Assembly (NCBI RefSeq): GCF_902497625.1
Contig: NZ_CABVGX010000001.1
Location: forward strand, 186,001 to 250,000
Direction: 5' to 3'
Length of the DNA stretch: 64,000 nt
DNA from: Pseudomonas fluorescens
Lineage (GTDB): Bacteria; Pseudomonadota; Gammaproteobacteria; Pseudomonadales; Pseudomonadaceae
Shown here: positions 1 through 8,098 of the stretch, one piece after another
Layout of the letters: every line of letters starts with the position of its first letter
Numbering within the stretch: position 1 is the stretch's first letter
Notes under the pieces: generated by a model
Told to the model about the DNA's origin: nothing
What the model saw: only the letters and a program-made list of their open reading frames with translations
The model's database searches: none
Program-made: the position numbers and the translations under genes

Positions 1-2
1 TG

Positions 3-548
3 GTCGACGAGCAGGACGGCGGCGGCCCGACGGTTGCCACGGATTTTGAACACTTGAACAAAATGCTGCCCGCCGCGTTGACTCGGCGCGATGGCGTGTA
101 TGTCTGGCGCGAAGGGGCGGACGCCGTCGTCAGCTTCCGTGCCGTCGATGGTACGGAAATGAAGGCCAACGGCTTCTCGTCCATCGACGTCGTGGGCCTG
201 GCAGCGGCGACGGGTGCGCCTGATGTTCAGTTCAATATGGCCGTTGGCGTGAGTTCTTCCCGGCGCGAAGGTCGGCCAATGTCCACCGAGATTCTCATCG
301 AACTCACTGGCGAGGATCTGCAGGGGGAGCCGTTGCACACGCGTCATGCCGTCGTTCACCCGGCAGGTGCGGCGGCGCTGACTGGCCTCAGCGTCGCCAT
401 GCTGCTTGAGCGACTGCTCGGGCTGGATGGTCATCCGGCCACTTCGGCTGGCCTGTACTTCCCTTATCAACTGCTCGATGCCGCCGCGTATCTGCAGCGC
501 CTTGGCCAAGAGGGGGGTGAGTTGCTCGAGTTGCCAGTGCTCAGGTAG
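3..548 (+). CDS. Saccharopine-dehydrogenase-like protein, C-terminal part
   Basis: The reading frame is open from the first bases of the window, so this is the 3' end of a gene that starts upstream; the TTG and ATG codons near base 54 are internal. About 181 residues are visible. They contain no complete Rossmann motif. The layout, with a beta-rich central part (FNMAVGVSS, ILIELTGEDL) and a C-terminal helical segment (LTGLSVAMLLERLLGL), resembles C-termini of saccharopine dehydrogenase-like oxidoreductases annotated in pseudomonads. The substrate cannot be read from this piece. The family call is tentative because the nucleotide-binding half is missing. A 9-bp inverted repeat follows the stop. 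Confidence 0.45.
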   Translation, partial: VDEQDGGGPTVATDFEHLNKMLPAALTRRDGVYVWREGADAVVSFRAVDGTEMKANGFSSIDVVGLAAATGAPDVQFNMAVGVSSSRREGRPMSTEILIELTGEDLQGEPLHTRHAVVHPAGAAALTGLSVAMLLERLLGLDGHPATSAGLYFPYQLLDAAAYLQRLGQEGGELLELPVLR

Positions 549-561
549 ACACCAGCCGAAA

Positions 562-590
562 CCGGGTATCGGTCAAGGACAGATACCCGG
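562..590 (+). terminator. Hairpin after the first gene
   Basis: Perfect 9-bp inverted repeat (CCGGGTATC / GATACCCGG, 11-base loop) 13 bases after the stop codon, followed by a short AATTT. It is well placed to end the upstream transcript, but the U-tract is weak. Confidence 0.5.
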
Positions 591-642
591 AATTTAACCG
601 TTCCCGTCTGCTAGTGGATCTATCAAACGCGCGATCTGCCGC

Positions 643-1149
643 TCAGGCGCGCTTAGGCAATTTCCAGTCCGGACGAATAAAGTGGCAGGTGTAACCGTTC
701 GGAATACGCTCCAGATAATCCTGGTGCTCCGGCTCGGCTTCCCAGAAGGGGCCCGCCGGCTCGATTTCGGTCACCACTCTACCGGGCCAAAGGCCTGATG
801 CGTCGACGTCGGCGGCGGTGTCCTCGGCGATGTCGCGTTGCTGTTCGCTGAGGTAATAAATTGCCGAACGATAACTGGGACCGAGGTCATTGCCTTGACG
901 ATTGGGTGTGCTGGGGTCGTGGATCTGGAAGAAGAATTCAAGTATCTGGCGGTAGCTGATCACCGCGGGGTCGAACACGATTTCGATGGCTTCGGCATGA
1001 TTGCCATGGTTGCGGTAGGTGGCGTTCGGCAAATCGTCGCCGGTGTAACCTACCCGCGTTTGCAGCACGCCGGGATAGCGCCGCAGCAGATCCTGCATGC
1101 CCCAGAAGCAGCCGCCAGCGAGAAGGGCGGTTTCGGTTTGATTGGTCAT
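643..1149 (-). CDS. msrA: Peptide-methionine (S)-S-oxide reductase MsrA
   Basis: This 168-residue cytoplasmic protein should reduce the S-epimer of methionine sulfoxide in proteins and free methionine, with thioredoxin as the electron donor. The catalytic motif GCFWG (about residues 13-17) sits close to the N-terminus, and the family block [13 protein letters not shown] appears here in the variant [12 protein letters not shown]. The motifs SYRSAIYY and [19 protein letters not shown] also match MsrA. It is a short, MsrA-only form without MsrB. An AGAGG sequence lies 12 bases before the ATG, a long but acceptable spacing. The gene is monocistronic, between a + strand gene end and a convergent-side regulator. 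Confidence 0.9.
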   Translation of the reverse strand: MTNQTETALLAGGCFWGMQDLLRRYPGVLQTRVGYTGDDLPNATYRNHGNHAEAIEIVFDPAVISYRQILEFFFQIHDPSTPNRQGNDLGPSYRSAIYYLSEQQRDIAEDTAADVDASGLWPGRVVTEIEPAGPFWEAEPEHQDYLERIPNGYTCHFIRPDWKLPKRA

Positions 1150-1285
1150 GGTGGATGCTACCTCTCAGGAATGTTGGGTGTGGAGATAGTTATGGAGGCG
1201 GGTTAGCGAATTCCAAGTCGATTGGCGGGAACATGTGATCGCTTCGAGCCGATCACTGTTGTTCGTGACCGACAGACAGCTCGAC

Positions 1286-2332
1286 TCAACGATTTTTTTC
1301 GCGCGTATTCTCGCTCGATTCACGAACCACGAGCGTGGCCATTGGCGCATCAATGCGCTGGCGCTGACCGTTATCGGATTCATTGATCTGTTCGAACAGC
1401 AACTCGATCGCCAGCGCAGCCACTTCTTCCAGGTGCATGTTCAAGGCAGTCAGGGGCGGCGTACATTCCCGGGCGCGAAAACCGTCATAACGCGTCACTA
1501 CCTTCACATCGTGCGGCACCTTCAGGTTTCTTGCAGTCAGCGCCTGCACCGCGCCAATCGCGAAGGCATCGACCGGCACACACACACCGTCAAGATCTGG
1601 ATGCTCGTTCAGCAATTGCAGACACGCTGCGGCTCCGGCCGCTTCGCCGCCCGCCTCGTCGGCACGAACCATCGCCGGGGTCTGGCCATGGGCAGTGCAA
1701 TAGGCGAGATACGCTTGCTCCATGTCGAGATAGGAATGTCGCGATTGAAGGCCGATGACCAGGCCGATCCGGCGAGCTCCCTGCTCGTGCAGGTGATTGA
1801 GCAGCAGGGCGCCTGCCGCTTCGCCGTGCATATCGATGTACGGCAGGGTGAAACCGGCTTCCGGTTGGCGTCCGATCGATACCAGCTTCACGCCTCTTTT
1901 GCGCAAGCGCGCTATGTGCGGGTCGTTGGCGACCGGCTCGATGATCACCGCGCCGTCAATATCCAGCGTATCCAGTAAAGCTTTGGCCTCATCCAGCGGC
2001 GGCACCAGCACCAGTGCCACGCCTCTGCGCAGTGCCGCTTCCGTCGCGGTCGCCGCAATCTCCATCAAGAAGCCCAGCCGGGACGATCCACCGGCGACGG
2101 CGAACGGCATCGAAGACAGTAAGGCGATGGCATTCGCCCGCCCGGTGCGCAGGCGCTGGGCCCGCAGATTGGGGCTATAGCCGAGGAGGGCGGCCACCTC
2201 CTTGACTCTGGCGCGAGTCACCGGGTCGACCTGCCCGCGGTCATTCAGCGCGTGGGAAACGGTGGTGCGTGATACGCCGGCAGCGCTAGCGACGTCGGCG
2301 ATGGTAAGGCGAGTGTTGTCGTTGGTTGGCAT
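1286..2332 (-). CDS. LacI-family transcriptional regulator
   Basis: A 348-residue repressor-type regulator. The N-terminal helix-turn-helix with hinge helix (LTIADVASAAGVSRTTVSHAL, then VKEVAALLGYSPNLRAQRL) is classic LacI/PurR. The rest is a periplasmic-binding-protein-like sensor domain with IALLSSMPF, VSIGRQPE, RIGLVIG and a C-terminal LNMHLEEVAALAIELLFEQI. I chose the ATG at 2332 over an in-frame TTG 8 codons upstream because family members start shortly before the HTH. The gene is divergent from the NCS2 permease operon, and the two palindromes between them (2454-2489) are its likely operators. The ligand is probably a substrate of that operon; this is inference from position. Confidence 0.88.
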   Translation of the reverse strand: MPTNDNTRLTIADVASAAGVSRTTVSHALNDRGQVDPVTRARVKEVAALLGYSPNLRAQRLRTGRANAIALLSSMPFAVAGGSSRLGFLMEIAATATEAALRRGVALVLVPPLDEAKALLDTLDIDGAVIIEPVANDPHIARLRKRGVKLVSIGRQPEAGFTLPYIDMHGEAAGALLLNHLHEQGARRIGLVIGLQSRHSYLDMEQAYLAYCTAHGQTPAMVRADEAGGEAAGAAACLQLLNEHPDLDGVCVPVDAFAIGAVQALTARNLKVPHDVKVVTRYDGFRARECTPPLTALNMHLEEVAALAIELLFEQINESDNGQRQRIDAPMATLVVRESSENTREKNR

Positions 2333-2421
2333 CGGTTGAGGTAGCTCATTCTGCAATGCGTCGAGTTATACGCGTACTGGGCGTTCTCGACCACTGAGCG
2401 GGGTTGGCGAGCGATCATGGG

Positions 2422-2450
2422 TTGACACCTTTTTTGCGGCCGACTACATT
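2422..2450 (+). promoter_or_regulatory. Sigma-70 promoter of the permease operon
   Basis: TTGACA (2422-2427), a 17-base spacer and TACATT (2445-2450). The -35 is perfect, and transcription would start near 2457, inside the first operator. It reads towards the NCS2 permease at 2584. Confidence 0.65.
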
Positions 2451-2453
2451 CTA

Positions 2454-2489
2454 CCCAAATCGATTTGGGCTGCATCGCAAATCGATTTG
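2454..2489. promoter_or_regulatory. Two palindromic LacI-type operators
   Basis: A perfect 16-bp palindrome CCCAAATCGATTTGGG (2454-2469) is followed by a second copy of its core, CAAATCGATTTG (2478-2489). The centres are 22 bp apart, about two helical turns, so both would lie on one face of the DNA. A central CG dyad with A/T-rich flanks is usual for LacI-family sites. The first site covers the expected transcription start, which suggests repression by steric block. Confidence 0.7.
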
Positions 2490-2583
2490 GTCTGGGAGTT
2501 GACGACACAATCCCGACCAGAAGCTACGTGATATTTAATAACAATAATAAGCCGCGAATGCTGGCTTTACGTAGAGGTGAGAT

Positions 2584-3948
2584 ATGCCGGATAACAACAA
2601 GAAAAATCCCGCTGCCCCTGTTGATGAACGATTGCCTTGGCGGCAGCTGTTGATTTTTGGCGCGCAGCACGTGCTTGTCATGGCGGTATCGCCTGTCACC
2701 TCGGTCTTTTTGATGGCCACTGCCTTGGGCTTCTCCAGCGAGCTGACACTGCAGTTGCTGAGTGCGACCTTTCTGGTCTGCGGGCTGGGTACGCTGATTC
2801 AGTCTTTAGGCTTGCGCGGTTGTGGCGCCCGCTTGCCGTTCATCATGCTCCCGGGTGGAGCGCCAATCATGCTGTTCATTCTGATTGCCCAGCAAAACGG
2901 TGTCGCGACGGCGTCCGGGGCAGTGATTCTGACCGGTGTTTTCTACTTCGTTGTATTGCCGATATTTCGCCGCCTGCTGCGTTTCTTCCCCTCGGTGGTC
3001 GTCGGCACAATGCTCTTACTGGTGTCGGTCAATCTGATCAAGCTGTCGGGCGAGTTGATTGTCGGGCGACCGGGCAGCCCTGATTTCGCCGCCCCGCAGC
3101 AACTGTTACTGGCATTTTCGACCATTGTCATAACGGTGCTCTGTTCACGATTACTACGCGGAACACTCGGCCAGTTATCTATCTTGCTCGGTCTGGTCGG
3201 CGGCAGTCTGCTGGCGCTAGCCCTGGGGGCTTTCGATAGCACCCAGCTGGGTTGGTGGCCACTGTTGAGCTTGCCGGCCATCATGCCGTTCGGCGTTCCT
3301 CACTTCGATCTGTTTGCCTCGATTCCCTTAATGCTGTTCTGCCTGGTTTCCATGGTTGAAGCGACCGGGCAGACCGTGGCGATCAGCGAAGCCGTAGACA
3401 AGCCGCTGGACATCAGCCGAGACGTCACCCGCACCATTCGCGGTGACGCACTGGCGTCCATCCTCGGCGGATTCATGGGCACCTCGCTGATTATCACCAG
3501 CGGCGAAAACATCGGAGTCATCCGTGCTACGCACGTTCGCTCGCGCTACGTCACCGCTGTCTCCGGCGTGCTGCTCTTACTGTTTGCGCTGCTGGCGCCT
3601 CTGGCGCGTTTAATCGGCGGGATACCGGAAGCGGTGGTCGGCGGGACCAGCCTGATTGTCTTCGCTATCGTCGGCACGATGGGCATCGACATGCTGCGCA
3701 AAGTGGATATGCGTCACCACGGCAACATGTATGTCGTGTCTGTTGCCCTTGCGGTCGGTTTGCTGCCAATCCTCGTGCCTGGTGTTTACAGCCATTTTCC
3801 CGACGGCGTGGCCGGCCTGCTGGGCAATGGCGTCGCCATGGGCGCCGTGACTGCCGCCATCATGAATTTCTTCTTCCATTGTGTGGGTCGTCAGGAAATT
3901 GCTGCGGACACCAAGGCGAAACTCAGCCACTCAACACACACTCACTAA
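2584..3948 (+). CDS. NCS2-family nucleobase permease
   Basis: A 454-residue inner-membrane protein with about 12-14 hydrophobic segments, of the uracil/xanthine permease (NCS2, UapA/UraA) family, which moves nucleobases by proton symport. Family signatures are visible: LPFIMLPGGAPIM in TM3, the central MVEATGQTVAIS block around residue 258 with the family glutamate, and TSLIITSGENIGVIRATHV in the TM10 region, in place of the usual NxG. A GAGGTGAGAT sequence precedes the ATG. It is the first gene of the operon controlled by the LacI regulator, and the amidohydrolase starts 9 bases after its stop. Purine or a related N-heterocycle is the likely cargo, but the exact substrate cannot be read from the sequence. 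Confidence 0.85.
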   Translation: MPDNNKKNPAAPVDERLPWRQLLIFGAQHVLVMAVSPVTSVFLMATALGFSSELTLQLLSATFLVCGLGTLIQSLGLRGCGARLPFIMLPGGAPIMLFILIAQQNGVATASGAVILTGVFYFVVLPIFRRLLRFFPSVVVGTMLLLVSVNLIKLSGELIVGRPGSPDFAAPQQLLLAFSTIVITVLCSRLLRGTLGQLSILLGLVGGSLLALALGAFDSTQLGWWPLLSLPAIMPFGVPHFDLFASIPLMLFCLVSMVEATGQTVAISEAVDKPLDISRDVTRTIRGDALASILGGFMGTSLIITSGENIGVIRATHVRSRYVTAVSGVLLLLFALLAPLARLIGGIPEAVVGGTSLIVFAIVGTMGIDMLRKVDMRHHGNMYVVSVALAVGLLPILVPGVYSHFPDGVAGLLGNGVAMGAVTAAIMNFFFHCVGRQEIAADTKAKLSHSTHTH

Positions 3949-3957
3949 GGTTGCTCC

Positions 3958-5355
3958 ATGGATCGCACAACGACCATTCACTTGCTGTCCTCTCCTGAAC
4001 AACTGCTGTGCCCACAGCAACTGCTGGCGCCGGACTGGCTGATGCTGGCGGAGGGCCCGCGGCGCGGTCAGGCCGTGCTGGTCGTCGACGGCAAATTCGC
4101 AGACGTCGGACCGCTGCCACTGCTGCAGGCACGTTATCCCGGTCATCAGGTACGACGTCTCGAACAACAGTTATTGATGCCGGGTTTCATCGATACCCAT
4201 CATCATCTCAGTCAAAGTTTCGGCAAAGGCCTGGTGTTCGGCGAGCCCTCGGAAATTTTCCGGCGCGTCTGGATTCCTCTCGAAGGCTCGCTTGATTCGC
4301 AGTTGCTTTACCTGACCAGCAAACTGGCGGCTTTTGAATCGCTGCGTGGCGGTTTCACTACGGTGTGCGATGCCGGCACGCGCTCGATGGAGGGCGTCGA
4401 TGCCATCGCCAAAGCCGTGCACGAAGTCGGCATTCGCTGCGTACTGGCGAAGACTTGCAACGACCTGCAGGGCAAACAATTACTGGATGCGCGGCAGATC
4501 CTCGCGGTGGCTGAACGGCATCTGGCGCAATGGAACAACGACTCCTTGATCACGCCTTCGTTGGCCGTGCCCATTCCTGAAATCGCCACGGATTCGACCC
4601 TGAAGGCGGTTTACCGCTTATGCGAAGAGGCCGGGCGAGTGTTCCAGAGTCACGTCAATGAACACCTGGTCGCCGTCGAGCGCTCCCTGGAACTCTACGG
4701 CGTCAGACCCCTTGAACACCTGCACCGGGCGGGTGCCCTCGGCCCTGCCGCGTTACTGGCCCACGCGACATTGCTTACCTCCAGCGAGATCTGCCTGTTG
4801 CGCGACAGCGGCGCAGCGGTCAGTTACAACCCGGTGGCCAGCGCCTGGAAAGGTAACGCCGTGGCCCAGGCCCACCTGATGCACTGCCTGGGCATCCCCG
4901 TGGCTTTGGGAACCGACGGCACCCGCGGCGATGGCTTTCGCTTGCTGGACTGCGCCGAAGCCGCCCAGCGTTTTGCCCACGGCATACCGGTAGGGGATTC
5001 GGTCTGCGGCGGTGGACAACTGTGGCTGGACATGGGCACCAAAAACGCTGCGCAGGTGCTCGGCCTGGGCCAGGTCACCGGCGAGATCTCGCCGGGCAGG
5101 GCCGCGGATTTTCTGCTGGTGGACCTCGCGGTGCCGGAGCTCCTGCCGTCCTGGAACCTGACATGGGATCTGGTGCGCCTGGCGAACAGAGATCAAATCC
5201 AGGCCGTCGTTGTGCAGGGCAAAGTGCGTTTGTGGCACGGGTGGCCGACCGATTGGGACGCCCGCGAACTGATGCGTCAGGTGGATGCGCTGGCGCGGGA
5301 CATTGTCAGCCAGGCGCCCATCCATAAAGTCCATCCGCTTCCGTCTGTGGCTTAA
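3958..5355 (+). CDS. Amidohydrolase, purine/triazine deaminase type
   Basis: A 465-residue metal-dependent hydrolase of the TRZ/ATZ, guanine-deaminase and 8-oxoguanine-deaminase subgroup. The metal site is recognisable: HxH in GFIDTHHHLSQ (about residue 80), the next histidine in QSHVNEH, a further one in LLAHATLL, and the aspartate in ALGTDGTRGDGF. The C-terminal beta-domain segment GEISPGRAADFLLVDL is typical. It would hydrolytically deaminate or dechlorinate an N-heterocycle taken up by the NCS2 permease encoded 9 bases upstream. Guanine, isoguanine, 8-oxoguanine or a triazine-like base are all possible. It is not clearly GuaD, as the usual GuaD opening residues are absent. Confidence 0.8.
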   Translation: MDRTTTIHLLSSPEQLLCPQQLLAPDWLMLAEGPRRGQAVLVVDGKFADVGPLPLLQARYPGHQVRRLEQQLLMPGFIDTHHHLSQSFGKGLVFGEPSEIFRRVWIPLEGSLDSQLLYLTSKLAAFESLRGGFTTVCDAGTRSMEGVDAIAKAVHEVGIRCVLAKTCNDLQGKQLLDARQILAVAERHLAQWNNDSLITPSLAVPIPEIATDSTLKAVYRLCEEAGRVFQSHVNEHLVAVERSLELYGVRPLEHLHRAGALGPAALLAHATLLTSSEICLLRDSGAAVSYNPVASAWKGNAVAQAHLMHCLGIPVALGTDGTRGDGFRLLDCAEAAQRFAHGIPVGDSVCGGGQLWLDMGTKNAAQVLGLGQVTGEISPGRAADFLLVDLAVPELLPSWNLTWDLVRLANRDQIQAVVVQGKVRLWHGWPTDWDARELMRQVDALARDIVSQAPIHKVHPLPSVA

Positions 5356-5378
5356 CTCTTTTGGTTATTGGGTAAAAG

Positions 5379-6092
5379 ATGACTCTTGCATTCGACCCGC
5401 TTTACCTCATCGCACTCGCCGTTGCTTGCGGTGCGCTTATCCAGGGGACAACGGGCATGGGCTTCGCCCTCATCGTTGCACCGGTAATGGGCTTGCTGGC
5501 GCCAGAGTCCCTGCCGGTCAGTCTGCTGATTCTGATGTTGCCTTTAAATGCGGCGATCGCCTGGCGCGAGCGTCATGCCATCGATTTCCGAGGCAGTTCG
5601 TGGATTACTGTCGGACGTTTTGTCGGCACGTTCGGCGGGGTCTGGATATTGTTCTGGCTGCCGCTTTCACAACTCAACATCCTGATTGGCCTGTCGACCA
5701 TTGCCGCTTGCCTGGCGACCTGGATGGCGCCGTCCTTTGTACCGGGACGCCGTGCGCTGATTTCCACGGGACTGATCACAGGTATTACCGAAACGGCCAC
5801 AGGTGTCGGCGGCCCGCCATTGGCGCTGGTGTATCAGCACTCGCCGGTGGCCACTTTGCGAGGCTCGGTCGCCCTGTGTTTTCTGGTGGGGGAGGTGATT
5901 TCCCTGGTGGTGCTGGCCCTGGGTGGCCATCTGCACGCCTCGCAGATATCGCCCGTCCTGAGCCTGTGTTTGCCGTTGGCGCTTGGCGTACTCGCCAGTC
6001 ATTGGGCCCGCCACTTCATCAACGAGGCCCGCTTGCGCCGATTTGTCCTGATATTCGCTTTCGTTTCCGGATCACTGTTGCTGCTGCAATAA
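5379..6092 (+). CDS. TauE/SafE-family membrane permease
   Basis: A 237-residue integral membrane protein with about 8 hydrophobic segments and the two internally similar halves of the TauE/SafE (DUF81) family. GALIQGTTGMGFALIVAPVMGLL in the first half is matched by LITGITETATGVGGPPLALVYQ in the second. Members export sulfite, sulfoacetate and other small anions, or import them. Being third in a nucleobase-uptake operon suggests it moves a product or a second substrate of the same pathway; that is inference. It begins 23 bases after the amidohydrolase stop. Confidence 0.82.
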   Translation: MTLAFDPLYLIALAVACGALIQGTTGMGFALIVAPVMGLLAPESLPVSLLILMLPLNAAIAWRERHAIDFRGSSWITVGRFVGTFGGVWILFWLPLSQLNILIGLSTIAACLATWMAPSFVPGRRALISTGLITGITETATGVGGPPLALVYQHSPVATLRGSVALCFLVGEVISLVVLALGGHLHASQISPVLSLCLPLALGVLASHWARHFINEARLRRFVLIFAFVSGSLLLLQ

Positions 6093-6208
6093 CCCGAGTC
6101 TCTTGGCGGCTCGTCCCAAGCTGCTGTCGCAAGCCATTCGATTGAACGCCTGCATTTGCCATGGCGGATGCAGCGGACTTCTACAGCCAGAAATTGGGTA
6201 GAACAATA

Positions 6209-7456
6209 ATGAAAATGACCGCCAATCTTCGAATTGCTCTGACGTTTTCCATCGTTGCCACGTTCTCGGCCAAGTCGCCGGCTGCCGGTTTACTGGAGGA
6301 TGCAAACGCGACCCTGAACCTGAGAAACTTCTACATCAACCGCAACTTTGCCAACGAGGCATCCCCCCAGAACAAAGCCGAGGAGTGGACGCAGAGCTTC
6401 ATCCTCGATGCCCGCTCCGGTTTTACACAGGGGCCGGTAGGCCTCGGGGTGGACGCCTTGGGGCTCTTTTCGATCAAGCTGGATGGCGGAAAGGGCAGCG
6501 GCGGAACGCAGCTGTTGCCGATCGATCGTGACGGGCGTCCCGCCGACGATTTCGGCCGTCTGGCGGTGGCCGGGAAAATGAAAATCAGCGACACCGTACT
6601 CAAGGTCGGAGAGTGGATGCCGGTGCTGCCGGTGTTGCGCTCCGACGATGGTCGTTCGCTGCCGCAGACGTTCGAAGGCGCTCAGGTCACATCGCAGGAA
6701 ATCGAGGGCCTGACCTTGTACGGTGGCCAGGTTCGGCAGAACAGCCCACGCAACGATTCGAGCCGGCGGGAAATGTTCATGCAAGGCAAAGCGGCGGTCT
6801 TGTCGGACCGTTTCAATTTCATGGGCGGGGAGTACCGCTTCAACGACAAGCGCACGATGGTCGGCGTGTGGAATGCCACACTCAAAGATATCTATCAGCA
6901 GCAGTATGTGCAGCTCATCCATGTCCAACCACTGGGCGCCTGGACGTTCGGCGTCAATCTTGGCTACTTTCAGGGGCGCGAAGACGGCAGCGCCCGTGCG
7001 GGCGAACTGGATAACCGCACGTTCTCGGCATTGCTGTCGGCCCAATATGGCGGTCACACCTTCTACGTCGGTCTGCAGAGGCTCACCGGCGATGACCCTT
7101 GGATGCGGGTCAATGGCACTGCCGGTATTTCACTGGCCAATGACAGCTATAACAACAGCTACGACAACGCCAGGGAGCAGTCATGGCAACTGCGCCACGA
7201 TTACAACTTTATCGCGCTCGGCATCCCCGGTCTGGCGTTGATGAATCGATATGTCAGCGGCAGCAATCTGCATATCGGCACGGTCACTGACGGCAAGGAG
7301 TGGAGTCGTGACACCGAGCTGGCGTATACGGTGCAAAGTGGTTCGTTGAAGAATCTCAGCGTGCGTCTGCGCAACGCCAGTATCCGGCGCGATTACAGCA
7401 GCAACGAGTTCGACGACAATCGACTGATCATCAGTTATCCGTTCAGTCTGTTTTGA
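6209..7456 (+). CDS. OprD-family outer-membrane porin
   Basis: A 415-residue substrate-specific porin of the OprD/OccD-OccK type. It has an N-terminal signal peptide (MKMTANLRIALTFSIV...SPAAG) followed by the family start GLLEDANATLNLRNFYINRNF. The C-terminus RDYSSNEFDDNRLIISYPF ends in a beta-strand with terminal phenylalanine, as needed for BAM insertion. I took the ATG at 6209 because an in-frame ATG 16 codons upstream would put charged residues before the signal peptide. It is last in the operon and supplies the outer-membrane step for the permease substrate. Such porins usually take carboxylates or other small charged nutrients. Confidence 0.88.
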   Translation: MKMTANLRIALTFSIVATFSAKSPAAGLLEDANATLNLRNFYINRNFANEASPQNKAEEWTQSFILDARSGFTQGPVGLGVDALGLFSIKLDGGKGSGGTQLLPIDRDGRPADDFGRLAVAGKMKISDTVLKVGEWMPVLPVLRSDDGRSLPQTFEGAQVTSQEIEGLTLYGGQVRQNSPRNDSSRREMFMQGKAAVLSDRFNFMGGEYRFNDKRTMVGVWNATLKDIYQQQYVQLIHVQPLGAWTFGVNLGYFQGREDGSARAGELDNRTFSALLSAQYGGHTFYVGLQRLTGDDPWMRVNGTAGISLANDSYNNSYDNAREQSWQLRHDYNFIALGIPGLALMNRYVSGSNLHIGTVTDGKEWSRDTELAYTVQSGSLKNLSVRLRNASIRRDYSSNEFDDNRLIISYPFSLF

Positions 7457-7578
7457 AAGGTCACTCACGCTTCATTGGAGGTAGCGAATCACCTGTCTGC
7501 GATGGTCGGTGAACTGCGCTCTACCCAGTCTGGACTATCAAACTCTGATGGCGATGGAGAGAACTACAGCCTGGGGAA

Positions 7579-7599
7579 GCTAGGGCGTAAAGCCCTAGC
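7579..7599. terminator. Stem-loop between convergent genes
   Basis: Perfect 8-bp stem GCTAGGGC / GCCCTAGC with a 5-base loop, lying between the convergent porin and lysine-rich genes. No strong T-run follows on either strand, so terminator function is likely from position only. Confidence 0.4.
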
Positions 7600-7611
7600 G
7601 GACAGCAGTTA

Positions 7612-7896
7612 TCATTTTTTCTTTTTGGCAGGCTTGTCTGCCTTGTCGGACTTCTTGGCCTTCTCGGGTTTCTCGGATTTCTCGGCCTTCTTGGGCTTCT
7701 CTGCCTTGCTGTCAGCTTTTTTTGCAGATTTCTTTGGTTCGGCATCTTTTTTCTTGTCTTTCTTGTCGGAAGATTTCGAAAGAGCCGAGGCCGCAGCCGA
7801 TTTTTTTGCCGGTGAGGACTTTTTGTCTTTCATGTCCTTGCTGGCTTTCGAAGCGTCGTCTTTGCTTTTCTTCTCGTCTTTAGCCACGTTGACCAC
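7612..7896 (-). CDS. Lysine-rich low-complexity protein
   Basis: A 94-residue protein made mainly of Lys, Ala, Ser, Asp and Glu, with many KKxxK and KPxK runs and a C-terminal PAKKKK. There is no hydrophobic core, signal peptide or recognisable domain, so it should be disordered and strongly basic. In composition it resembles the histone-H1-like tails of AlgP-type proteins, but it lacks the regular KPAA repeats of AlgP. A GAGGTGGTCAAC stretch just before the ATG provides a ribosome site. Nucleic-acid or nucleoid binding is a reasonable guess; nothing in the sequence proves it. The codon repetition makes length variation between strains likely. Confidence 0.6.
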   Translation of the reverse strand: MVNVAKDEKKSKDDASKASKDMKDKKSSPAKKSAAASALSKSSDKKDKKKDAEPKKSAKKADSKAEKPKKAEKSEKPEKAKKSDKADKPAKKKK

Positions 7897-8098
7897 CTCT
7901 GGGAATATGCCGGTATTGGCACAATGCCTGTGCGATTCTTCACAAGCTGATCATTAGGCGAGCACGTACAAAAGCGGTTCAAATTATTTTGACGCGTGGG
8001 GGTGGGCTTGGGGTCAGCACTGATGATCGCTGACGCTGCGTATCCCCAAAGAGGTTTTCATCCTGGCAACCCGGAGCGCGATACACCCCATAGGCAAT

